A program made the position numbers and the translations under genes. From the NCBI GenBank assembly GCA_018401015.1, contig JAGYLP010000005.1:108141-172140 (forward strand): 64,000 nucleotides of DNA. The letters run 5' to 3'. Source of the DNA: Bacteroidales bacterium. GTDB taxonomy: Bacteria; Bacteroidota; Bacteroidia; Bacteroidales; M50B96. The number at the start of each line of letters is the position of its first letter. The stretch's first letter is position 1. Below the pieces are notes generated by a model. That model had not been told where the DNA came from and ran no database searches. It was given only the letters and a program-made list of their open reading frames with translations. This document shows positions 1 to 7,433 of this stretch, in pieces.

Positions 1-39
1 ATTCGAGGCAGATAAAACGTAAAAAACTGCCCAATTAAA

Positions 40-47
40 TATATTTG
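40..47 (+). promoter_or_regulatory. -7 promoter element of the peroxiredoxin gene
   Basis: The octamer TATATTTG matches the Bacteroidota -7 consensus TAnnTTTG exactly and lies 21 bases before the ATG at 69. No clear TTTG is seen at -33. Because an upstream in-frame TTG at 45 lies inside this element, the promoter favours the ATG as the true start. Confidence 0.5.
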
Positions 48-68
48 TTACCCTTAAAATTTAGCAAC

Positions 69-533
69 ATGGAAGCATTATCGGTGGGCAGCCAAGCCCC
101 GGCATTCGAAGGAAAAAACCAACATGGAGAACTCATTTCGTCGAACGGATTAAAAGGCAAAAAAGTAGTGTTATACTTCTACCCAAAGGACAATACACCG
201 GGTTGTACAGCAGAGGCCTGCGACCTTCGCGATCATTACGAGGAATTCCTCGCGAAAGGATTCGAAGTGATTGGTGTTAGTCCCGACTCTGAAAAATCGC
301 ATCAAAAATTTATCGATAAGTACGAATTACCCTTCCACCTCATTGCGGATACAGAGAAAGAAATTCTGCAAGCCTACGGAGCTTGGGGGGAGAAAAAAAT
401 GTATGGCAAATCCTACATGGGAGTTCTACGCAAAACTTTCGTTATCAGCGAGGAAGGCTTAATCGAGGCTGTCTTCGAAAAAGTAGATACCAAAAACCAC
501 AGTAAGCAAATTTTCCAGGAGCTTTCGCTCTAA
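69..533 (+). CDS. bcp: Peroxiredoxin, BCP/PrxQ type (thioredoxin-dependent thiol peroxidase)
   Basis: This cytoplasmic peroxidase reduces hydrogen peroxide and organic hydroperoxides using thioredoxin. The 154-residue product has the usual size of the family. The motif DNTPGCTAEACDLRD carries the peroxidatic Cys46 and, five residues on, a resolving Cys51, which is the arrangement of atypical two-cysteine PrxQ enzymes. The family fold is also visible in VVLYFYPKDNTPGC and in VLRKTFVI near the C-terminus. The frame is open from a TTG at 45, but that codon falls in the -7 promoter element, so the ATG at 69 is preferred. recA follows 126 bases downstream with no obvious terminator between, so limited co-transcription is possible. 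The assignment is secure at family level. Confidence 0.95.
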   Translation: MEALSVGSQAPAFEGKNQHGELISSNGLKGKKVVLYFYPKDNTPGCTAEACDLRDHYEEFLAKGFEVIGVSPDSEKSHQKFIDKYELPFHLIADTEKEILQAYGAWGEKKMYGKSYMGVLRKTFVISEEGLIEAVFEKVDTKNHSKQIFQELSL

Positions 534-659
534 GTAATAAAAAGGCACCGACTCCTACTCGTTCAAAGCGATCGAATCGGTCCGGTTAGGATGGGCAATT
601 GGTTCAATAAAAAATACCGGCAAGCCATCCCAAGCAAGTCATAAACAAACAACACCAGC

Positions 660-1685
660 ATGAAAGAAGGATTAGACATTAAACAAGAAAAATTAAAAGC
701 CCTGAAGCTGACGCTCGACAAGATTGAGAAGAACTATGGGAAAGGAACCATCATGAAGATGGGCGACAATCCGGTTGAAAATGTTCCGGTAATTCCATCG
801 GGTTCCATCGGATTAGATTTAGCTTTGGGCATAGGAGGATATCCGCGCGGCCGAGTAATTGAAATTTATGGACCGGAATCATCGGGTAAAACCACCCTTG
901 CCATTCATGCTATAGCCGAAGCGCAGAAAATTGGTGGACTGGCAGCAATTATCGATGCGGAACATGCATTCGACCGAAGCTACGCCGAGGCTTTAGGAGT
1001 TGACACCGAAAACTTGTTTATCAGTCAACCCGATAACGGGGAACAAGCCCTCGAGATTGCCGACCATTTAATTCGCTCCGGAGCAATCGACATTATTGTA
1101 ATCGACTCGGTTGCAGCTCTTACACCAAAGGCTGAAATTGAAGGAGAAATGGGTGAAAATAAAGTGGGGCTGCAAGCACGCTTAATGTCGCAAGCACTTC
1201 GCAAACTTACGGCTAACCTGAATAAAACAGGCACCACCTGTATCTTTATCAATCAGTTACGCGAAAAAATCGGCGTAATGTTCGGAAACCCGGAAACAAC
1301 TACCGGCGGAAATGCGCTTAAGTTCTATTCCTCCATTCGCCTCGACATCCGTAAAGTAACTCAGATTAAAGATTCCGACGACATCAAAGGAAATCGCACT
1401 CGTGTGAAGGTGGTAAAAAATAAATTAGCACCCCCCTTCCGAAAAGCTGAGTTCGACATTATGTACGGAGAGGGCATTTCTAAAATTGGTGAAATCATCG
1501 ATTTAGGAGTGGACCTCGAAGTAATCAAAAAGAGTGGATCCTGGTTCAGTTACGGTGAAACGAAGATTGGACAGGGACGCGATGCCGTAAAATCACTCCT
1601 GATGGACAATCCCGAACTCATGGATGAAATTGAAGGTAAAATTCGAGAGAAACTGAGTACCGTTCCACCAACCATCGAAGAATAA
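660..1685 (+). CDS. recA: Recombinase RecA
   Basis: RecA forms the ATP-dependent filament on single-stranded DNA that drives strand exchange and, in many bacteria, LexA autocleavage. The 341-residue product has the Walker A motif GPESSGKT at residues 71-78, the Walker B strand ending VIDS at about 147-150, and the DNA-binding loop 2 region around [18 protein letters not shown]. The length and the acidic C-terminal tail are typical. The ATG at 660 gives the expected N-terminus. A strong hairpin with a T-run follows 21 bases after the stop. I see no recognisable SOS box upstream, but LexA operators of this phylum are poorly known to me. Confidence 0.98.
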   Translation: MKEGLDIKQEKLKALKLTLDKIEKNYGKGTIMKMGDNPVENVPVIPSGSIGLDLALGIGGYPRGRVIEIYGPESSGKTTLAIHAIAEAQKIGGLAAIIDAEHAFDRSYAEALGVDTENLFISQPDNGEQALEIADHLIRSGAIDIIVIDSVAALTPKAEIEGEMGENKVGLQARLMSQALRKLTANLNKTGTTCIFINQLREKIGVMFGNPETTTGGNALKFYSSIRLDIRKVTQIKDSDDIKGNRTRVKVVKNKLAPPFRKAEFDIMYGEGISKIGEIIDLGVDLEVIKKSGSWFSYGETKIGQGRDAVKSLLMDNPELMDEIEGKIREKLSTVPPTIEE

Positions 1686-1706
1686 ACAACATTTCCCATA
1701 AACCGC

Positions 1707-1741
1707 AAAGACGTTGCTACGGCAACGTCTTTCTGTTTTTT
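1707..1741 (+). terminator. Rho-independent terminator after recA
   Basis: A perfect 11-base-pair stem (AAAGACGTTGC paired with GCAACGTCTTT) with a TACG loop is followed by CTGTTTTTT. It ends only about 10 bases before the start codon of the next gene, leaving no room for a separate promoter between the two. Confidence 0.85.
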
Positions 1742-1751
1742 CAAGCCCATT

Positions 1752-2789
1752 ATGATGAAACCTTTTTGGCTACTAATTTTAGTCGGAGTCGCATTCTTTT
1801 CCTGCCAACCGAAATCGAATCAGGAAACAAACCATACCCAAAATCCTCAGGAAGTTGCTGTCGATAGCATTGCTTTTTTTACTGAAAAAATTCGCGAGGA
1901 TGCCAAAAATCCTACTTGGTATGCTAAACGTGGAGCGGTCCACTATCGATTTGGAAGAGCCGATCAAGCCATCAAGGACCTGGAATTAGCCATCTCTCTG
2001 GACTCCATGGATGTTCAATATTTTCTCGATTTAGCTGAATATAACCTGAGCATTGGCAAATCGGAAAAAACGAAAGAAGCACTGGAGAAATGTTTGACGA
2101 TTGATCCTAATCACACCGAAGCACTCTTGAAATTAGGAGAGCTTCATTTAGTGGTGCGTCAATACAAAGAATCCATGGAGTACCTGGTTCAAGCGATTCG
2201 AATTGACAAAGAATTAGCCAAAGCATATTATTTAAAATCTATTATTTACGAAGAAACAGGCGACACTTCCCTAGCCATCACCAATTTGCAAATTGCAGCG
2301 AATAAAAACTCCAAAATGTATCCCGCATACATGAAACTAGGAAACCTGTATGCAGCGAAAAGAGACTCATTAGCGCTGGATTATTTCCGAATTGCCCTGC
2401 TCTTGAACGAAGAAAGCATCGAGGCGTATTACAATATGGCCATGTTCTATCAAGAGAATGGCTACTTTGAAAAAGCACTCCAGCAATACGATTCGTTACT
2501 GGCAAATGCAGATGCAGAGTTTTACGATGCCCTTTATAATAAGGGATTTATCTATTTAGAGTTCCTCGAAGATTATCCTAAGGCTATTGATATGTTCACG
2601 CAGGTTATCGGCATGAAAAGTAACTATTACCAGGCCTATCATAACCGAGGACTTGCACACGAGCTACAAGGAAATCTGGAACAGGCTCAAGCCGATTATT
2701 TACAAGCCCTCAACATTCTTCCCAATTACAACTTAAGTTTGGAAGGAATCAACCGAGTAGAGCAAAAGCTTAAAAAGCGCATGCAATAA
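1752..2789 (+). CDS. TPR-repeat lipoprotein
   Basis: This is a 345-residue predicted lipoprotein of unknown partner. The N-terminus MMKPFWLLILVGVAFFSC has a hydrophobic stretch ending in a lipobox with Cys18, so the protein is probably membrane-anchored facing the periplasm. The rest is built of about seven tetratricopeptide repeats, for example the units around residues 58-90, 92-124, 126-158 and 270-330, with the usual A-x-x-x-Y/L-x-x-G and A-x-x-D-Y/L-x-x-A-L pattern. TPR arrays mediate protein-protein contacts. The start could be either of two adjacent ATG codons (1752 or 1755). It lies directly behind the recA terminator. Confidence 0.8.
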   Translation: MMKPFWLLILVGVAFFSCQPKSNQETNHTQNPQEVAVDSIAFFTEKIREDAKNPTWYAKRGAVHYRFGRADQAIKDLELAISLDSMDVQYFLDLAEYNLSIGKSEKTKEALEKCLTIDPNHTEALLKLGELHLVVRQYKESMEYLVQAIRIDKELAKAYYLKSIIYEETGDTSLAITNLQIAANKNSKMYPAYMKLGNLYAAKRDSLALDYFRIALLLNEESIEAYYNMAMFYQENGYFEKALQQYDSLLANADAEFYDALYNKGFIYLEFLEDYPKAIDMFTQVIGMKSNYYQAYHNRGLAHELQGNLEQAQADYLQALNILPNYNLSLEGINRVEQKLKKRMQ

Positions 2790-2903
2790 ATTGTCAAATC
2801 CTATGAAAATGAGCTTACTAAAAGGAGAACCGCTTATTCGTAGTTAAGTGCTTGCAGCTGGCAGGTATTCATTTGAATCACAAAACCTTAAAAATCTATA
2901 GCG

Positions 2904-5009
2904 ATGAAAAAAAATCTCAGCTTACTTATTCCGGTCTTACTGATGTCTCTGGGATGCTCCCAGCCGCAAAACTCAACCACTGAAAGCGAATCGAAGCCGG
3001 TTATTGGGAAACAGGAATTGAAGCTGGAGAGCGACATCCTAACCCCGGAATTATTATGGAGTTTTGGTCGGGTTGGTGAATTTCAGGTTTCGCCCGACAA
3101 AGGGCAGCTCGTTTATACCCTTACCTGGTATGACTATAAACAGAACAAGGGAAACACCGAACTATACTACTCCAACCTTGAGGGAAGCAAGGTGAAGCAA
3201 CTCACGAAAACCTCCTCGGCCGAATTCAATCCGGTATGGCTTTCGAACGAAACCATTGCCTTTCTCTCGACGGAAAGCGGCGAAGCTCAAATTTGGAGTC
3301 TTAACCTTGAAACTGACGAAAAGAAACAACTTTCCTTCATCGAAGGAGGAATCGATGGGTTTAAATTTTCTCCCGATTTCTCTAAAATTCTGTATGTAAA
3401 AACCGTCAAACTCGACGATTCCGTTCAAGATTTGTATCCCGATCTGCCCTTGGCCAATGCCCACATTCAAACCGACCTCATGTATCGTCATTGGGATCGT
3501 TGGCACGATTACCGATACAATCATATTTTCTTGTCCGATTTTAACGGTAGCGTCCTTACCAATACAATTGACATCATGGACGGACAACAATTTGATTCGC
3601 CTTTGAATCCTTTTGGTGGCATGGAGCAAATCAACTTTAGCCCCGACGGAAATTGGATTGCCTACACCTGTAAACCCCTCAAAGGGAAAGCTTATGCCGT
3701 GTCGACCAATTCGGATATTTTCCTGTATGAAATAGCAAGTGGCAAACTGATTAACTACACCGATGGAATGCCTGGCTACGATATGAATCCGGTATTCTCT
3801 CCCGATGGTAAGTATCTTGCCTGGGAGAGCATGGCACGCGACGGTTACGAGGCTGACCAGAATCGCTTGTTTATTGGCGATTTAACGCAAGGCGACAAGA
3901 CCGATTACACCGCCGATTTCGATTATAATGTGCATGGCATAACCTGGAGCGACGATTCCAAAACCATCTGGTTTACGTCCGATTACCACGCTCGTTATCA
4001 GGTCTTTGAACTTAACCTTGCTCAAAAGCAGATTCGTCAAGTAACTCAGGGAGATCATAATTATCTGGCAGTGGCACAAGCTGGTGAACAGCTAATTGGA
4101 AGTAAACAATCCATGTCGATGCCTACAGAACTATTTCGAATTGATCCGCAAACGGGCGAAGAAAAGCAACTCAGTTTCACCAATCAGGATATTCTCGATC
4201 AACTTACCCTGGCAAAAGTGGAAGAACGTTGGATAAAGACCACCGATAACCAAGAGATGTTAACATGGGTAATTTATCCTCCACATTTCGATCCTTCGAA
4301 AAAATACCCTACCCTGCTTTATTGTCAAGGTGGGCCACAATCGTCGGTTAGTCAATTCTTTTCCTATCGTTGGAATTTTCAAATGATGGCAGCAAACGGC
4401 TACATCGTTGTAGCCCCTAATCGAAGGGGCTTACCTAGTTTCGGACAGGAATGGAACGAGCAAATTTCCGGTGATTACGGCGGACAAAACATGCGCGATT
4501 ATTTATCGGCCATTGATGCCCTCTCGGCTGAACCCTTTGTTGATGAGGACCGACTGGGTGCTATAGGTGCAAGTTATGGTGGTTTTTCCGTGTATTGGCT
4601 TGCCGGCAATCACGAAGGTCGCTTCAAAGCATTTATTGCTCACGACGGAATGTTCAATTTAGAAGCTCAATACCTTGAAACGGAAGAAATGTTTTTTGTG
4701 AATTGGGATTTGGGAGGACCGTTTTGGGATAAAACGAATGAGATTGCTCAGCGTTCCTACGCCAATTCGCCCCATCGCTTTGTCGATAAATGGGATACTC
4801 CCATTTTAGTGATCCATGGAGAACAGGATTTCCGAATCACTTACACCCAGAGCATGAGTGCATTCAATGCAGCGGTATTGCGAGATATTCCAGCAAAATA
4901 CCTTCATTTCCCCGACGAAAATCATTGGGTTTTGCAGCCACAAAACAGCATTCTTTGGCAACGAGTTTTCCGGGAGTGGTTAGATGAGTGGCTCAAGGAA
5001 GGAGAATAA
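2904..5009 (+). CDS. S9-family prolyl oligopeptidase-like serine peptidase, lipoprotein
   Basis: This is predicted to be an exopeptidase or oligopeptidase of the dipeptidyl/acylaminoacyl-peptidase group. The 701-residue product begins with a lipoprotein signal (MKKNLSLLIPVLLMSLGC, Cys18). A beta-propeller of WD40/PD40-like blades spans roughly residues 45-430, with motifs such as FSPDGNWIAY and FSPDGKYLAWES. An alpha/beta-hydrolase domain follows, from about 440 to the end. The catalytic triad can be read as Ser557 in GASYGG, Asp642 in HGEQDF and His674 in DENHW. The gene appears monocistronic. A role in periplasmic or surface peptide breakdown is inferred from the family. Confidence 0.93.
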   Translation: MKKNLSLLIPVLLMSLGCSQPQNSTTESESKPVIGKQELKLESDILTPELLWSFGRVGEFQVSPDKGQLVYTLTWYDYKQNKGNTELYYSNLEGSKVKQLTKTSSAEFNPVWLSNETIAFLSTESGEAQIWSLNLETDEKKQLSFIEGGIDGFKFSPDFSKILYVKTVKLDDSVQDLYPDLPLANAHIQTDLMYRHWDRWHDYRYNHIFLSDFNGSVLTNTIDIMDGQQFDSPLNPFGGMEQINFSPDGNWIAYTCKPLKGKAYAVSTNSDIFLYEIASGKLINYTDGMPGYDMNPVFSPDGKYLAWESMARDGYEADQNRLFIGDLTQGDKTDYTADFDYNVHGITWSDDSKTIWFTSDYHARYQVFELNLAQKQIRQVTQGDHNYLAVAQAGEQLIGSKQSMSMPTELFRIDPQTGEEKQLSFTNQDILDQLTLAKVEERWIKTTDNQEMLTWVIYPPHFDPSKKYPTLLYCQGGPQSSVSQFFSYRWNFQMMAANGYIVVAPNRRGLPSFGQEWNEQISGDYGGQNMRDYLSAIDALSAEPFVDEDRLGAIGASYGGFSVYWLAGNHEGRFKAFIAHDGMFNLEAQYLETEEMFFVNWDLGGPFWDKTNEIAQRSYANSPHRFVDKWDTPILVIHGEQDFRITYTQSMSAFNAAVLRDIPAKYLHFPDENHWVLQPQNSILWQRVFREWLDEWLKEGE

Positions 5010-5053
5010 GGTTGGCTTTTAGCGGTTGGCTTTTGGCTTTTAGCCTTTAGCTT

Positions 5054-5095
5054 TTGGCTCCCGATACGCTCCGCTGTCGGGATCGCCTCTTCGCC
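5054..5095 (+). repeat. Direct repeat A, copy 1
   Basis: This 42-base unit runs from TTGGCTCCCGATACG to CGCCTCTTCGCC and is identical to copy 2 at 5233-5274. It contains the short inverted repeat CCCGA...TCGGG around CTCCGCTG. Confidence 0.85.
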
Positions 5096-5121
5096 TAAAT
5101 CGCCCACTCGCCAAAGTCCCC

Positions 5122-5177
5122 AAAGTCGCAGAGCATCAAATCCGTGTAAATCCGCACAATCCGTGTCATCCGTGTTC
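5122..5177 (+). repeat. Direct repeat B, copy 1
   Basis: This unit runs from AAAGTCGCAG through several tandem-like ATCCGTGT words to CATCCGTGTTC. It is near-identical to copy 2 at 5275-5328, differing by small indels and a C/T change. Confidence 0.8.
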
Positions 5178-5232
5178 AAAGGGAAAGTGGTTGGCTGTTG
5201 GCCTTTGGCCTTTGGCTTTTAGCTGTTGGCTG

Positions 5233-5274
5233 TTGGCTCCCGATACGCTCCGCTGTCGGGATCGCCTCTTCGCC
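5233..5274 (+). repeat. Direct repeat A, copy 2
   Basis: This is the exact second copy of the 42-base unit at 5054-5095. It is again followed by repeat B, so the A-B pair itself is duplicated. Confidence 0.85.
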
Positions 5275-5328
5275 AAAGTCGCAGCATCTAATCCGTGTAA
5301 ATCCGCACAATCCGTGTTATCCGTGTTC
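5275..5328 (+). repeat. Direct repeat B, copy 2
   Basis: This is the second copy of the AATCCGTGTAAATCCG-type unit. It directly abuts repeat A copy 2, whereas in the first pair about 26 bases separate A from B. Confidence 0.8.
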
Positions 5329-5513
5329 TTGTCGGCTTTCGGGAGGCTTTTGGCTGTTGGCTAAAGGTTTTTGCATGCTTTTCTTTGAACGAGCATGAAT
5401 GCCACGCGCCGGGAGCCGCGCGGCAGTTCGTTGTTGCTAGCTTTCGCACCCTCGCCAAGTCACCAAGTCGCCCGCTCGCAAAGCAAGTAAAGCACAGGGA
5501 GCGTATCCTTTTT

Positions 5514-7430
5514 TTACTGAATACGGAACTCCGTTCGTCGATTCTTGGCTCGACCAGCTTCCGTTTCATTTTCGGCGAGGGGTTGCGTCATGCCGTAACC
5601 ACGATAACTCAATCGGGAATCCGGGATACCTTTCGCTACGAGGTAATCGTAAACGGCATGTGCTCGCTGCTTCGATAATTCCAAATTATACGCCTCACTT
5701 CCCTGATTATCGGTATGTCCGCGAATCTCGATTCGAAGTCCTGGATTTTCTTGCATGAACCGAACGAGGTGTTCCAATTCGTATTTCGATTCCTCCTTCA
5801 GGGCGTATTTATCGGTATCGAAAAACACATTATTCAACACCACCGTTTTGCCAGACTTTATAGCCTGCAGAGGAATATCCAAAAAGAAAGGTTGATCCGG
5901 GCGGAAATTGTCCTTCAGACTAAAATTCTCTGAATAGAACAAATAACCTTCTTTCGCTGCCCGGAAAGCATAATCGCGCCCGGAAGGAAGACAAACCAGG
6001 TAATCTCCATTTACTGGACTTGACTCCGACTTTAGAATCGTTTCGCCACTTTCCAAATCAATCAACGTAAATTCGGTAAACAAGGGATTGCCGACTTCTT
6101 CGTCGAACACTTTTCCCTTGACATACACGACAGGATTTGGACGTATGGCCTGCGGCAAATCGAAAGAATACAGGTCTTTTTTATTGCTTCCGGGTCGCTC
6201 TGAACTGAGATAAGCACGATTACCGGCAGCATTGATAACTAAAAACTCTTCGTTCTCGTGCGTATTAACCGGATAACCCAAGTTGACCGGTTTGGAGAAA
6301 CCTTCTGCCCTATTGAAACGCACTTTGAACAAATCCATGCCTCCCAGCCCAACATGGCCATTGCTGCTGAAATAAAGGGTTTCGCCATCGTGATGAAAAA
6401 ACGGACTATTTTCATCGCGGGGCGTATTTACGGCAGGACCGGCGTTTTGCGGCTCGGTCCAGTTTCCGTTTTCATCCTTCCAACTATACCAGATATCCTG
6501 CCGACCATAACCTCCAGGCCTGTTGCTCACAAAAAAAAGCATTTGCCCATCGGACGACAAAGATGGTTGACTGTCCCACGAGGAAGAATTGACCTTCGAC
6601 CCGAGGTTAATCGGCTTCGACCAACCATCGGCAGTAAGGCTACTGGCATACAAATCGGTACTGCCATACCCTTCGGGCAGGCTGCTGCTGGCATAAACCA
6701 GGCTAAATCCATCGCCCGATACGGTTAAAGCACCTTCATTCCCGGGAGTATTAACAGGAGGACCCAGATTCATCGATTCAGACCAGACGTCACCTTGTCG
6801 TCGTGAAAAAAAGAAATCTTCCTGACGATTGCGACCACCATGCGGAAGTTCATCGGTAATAGGTACATCTACCGTAAAATACAAGGTAAGCTCGTCGGCC
6901 GTTAAGGCAGGCATCATGTCGTTGTATGGAGTATTTACATCGCTTCCTAAATTCGTCAGCTCAATAGAAAGAGGATTCTTCATCGCTTCCTGGGCAAACA
7001 GGCAGCATTCCACAAAGAATTCACTTTGCTGAATTTTATCCCCTTCGTCGCCATAATCCAAATAAGACTGAAAAGCCTCCAGGGCCTTTTCATACCGGGC
7101 AGACTGGAAATGACTGATTGCAATGTAATAATAGGTACGAGGATCATAATCGGGTTGAATACGAACGACCTGTTCAAGCTCGAGGAGCTCAGCTTCCCGG
7201 TCTCCCAACTCGTTATAAATCTCGGCTCGAAGCAAATAGGCTTCTATAAAAAATTCATCCTTCTCCAACGCTTTTCCCAATTGCTCCAGAGCTTCGGCAT
7301 TTTCACGCACTTTGTAATAGTCGAGAGCCTTCTCGAATCGCTTTATCGCAACTTTGGATTCAGTACTGTATCGCTGAGCATGCAGTGTAAAAGAAAGGAA
7401 CGTTAGAAGAAGGATGAATAAATAAGGCAT
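5514..7430 (-). CDS. PorE-like OmpA-family protein (TPR, PD40 propeller, CRD, OmpA-C)
   Basis: This is a cell-envelope protein whose domain order matches PorE of the type IX secretion system. A signal peptide (MPYLFILLLTFLSFTLHA) comes first. TPR-like helices span about 25-150, PD40/WD40-like propeller repeats about 155-430 and a carboxypeptidase-regulatory-like fold about 438-510. The C-terminal OmpA peptidoglycan-binding domain spans about 525-638, with FFDTDKYALKEES and EIRGHTDNQGSEAYNLELSKQRA. Known PorE is a lipoprotein that ties the machinery to peptidoglycan. Here no lipobox cysteine is seen, so it may be a soluble periplasmic paralogue. The gene starts 3 bases after the stop of a T9SS cargo gene and is surely co-transcribed with it. 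Confidence 0.82.
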   Translation of the reverse strand: MPYLFILLLTFLSFTLHAQRYSTESKVAIKRFEKALDYYKVRENAEALEQLGKALEKDEFFIEAYLLRAEIYNELGDREAELLELEQVVRIQPDYDPRTYYYIAISHFQSARYEKALEAFQSYLDYGDEGDKIQQSEFFVECCLFAQEAMKNPLSIELTNLGSDVNTPYNDMMPALTADELTLYFTVDVPITDELPHGGRNRQEDFFFSRRQGDVWSESMNLGPPVNTPGNEGALTVSGDGFSLVYASSSLPEGYGSTDLYASSLTADGWSKPINLGSKVNSSSWDSQPSLSSDGQMLFFVSNRPGGYGRQDIWYSWKDENGNWTEPQNAGPAVNTPRDENSPFFHHDGETLYFSSNGHVGLGGMDLFKVRFNRAEGFSKPVNLGYPVNTHENEEFLVINAAGNRAYLSSERPGSNKKDLYSFDLPQAIRPNPVVYVKGKVFDEEVGNPLFTEFTLIDLESGETILKSESSPVNGDYLVCLPSGRDYAFRAAKEGYLFYSENFSLKDNFRPDQPFFLDIPLQAIKSGKTVVLNNVFFDTDKYALKEESKYELEHLVRFMQENPGLRIEIRGHTDNQGSEAYNLELSKQRAHAVYDYLVAKGIPDSRLSYRGYGMTQPLAENETEAGRAKNRRTEFRIQ

Positions 7431-7433
7431 GGA

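Larger units (their letters stand above)
5010..5513. repeat. Composite intergenic repeat region without a gene
   Basis: About 500 bases between the S9 peptidase and the PorE-like gene hold no credible gene. The sequence is made of low-complexity TTGGCTTTTAGC/TTGGCTGTTGGC runs followed by two longer repeat modules, each present twice in the same order. It continues into GC-rich degenerate sequence up to the 3' end of the PorE-like gene. Short ORFs on both strands come from the repeat text and have no protein-like features. Confidence 0.8.

Noticed and set aside
5054..5328. CRISPR array
   Set aside because: Only two copies of each unit occur, there are no spacers of regular length, and no cas genes are nearby.
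4922..5398. Short ORFs on both strands in the repeat region (85 and 66 residues)
   Set aside because: Their sequence is simply the translated repeat words (runs such as FWLLAVG), with no start signals and no protein-like features.
6258..6728. 156-residue frame antisense to the PorE-like gene
   Set aside because: It lies wholly within a well-supported gene on the other strand and has no recognisable domain or promoter.
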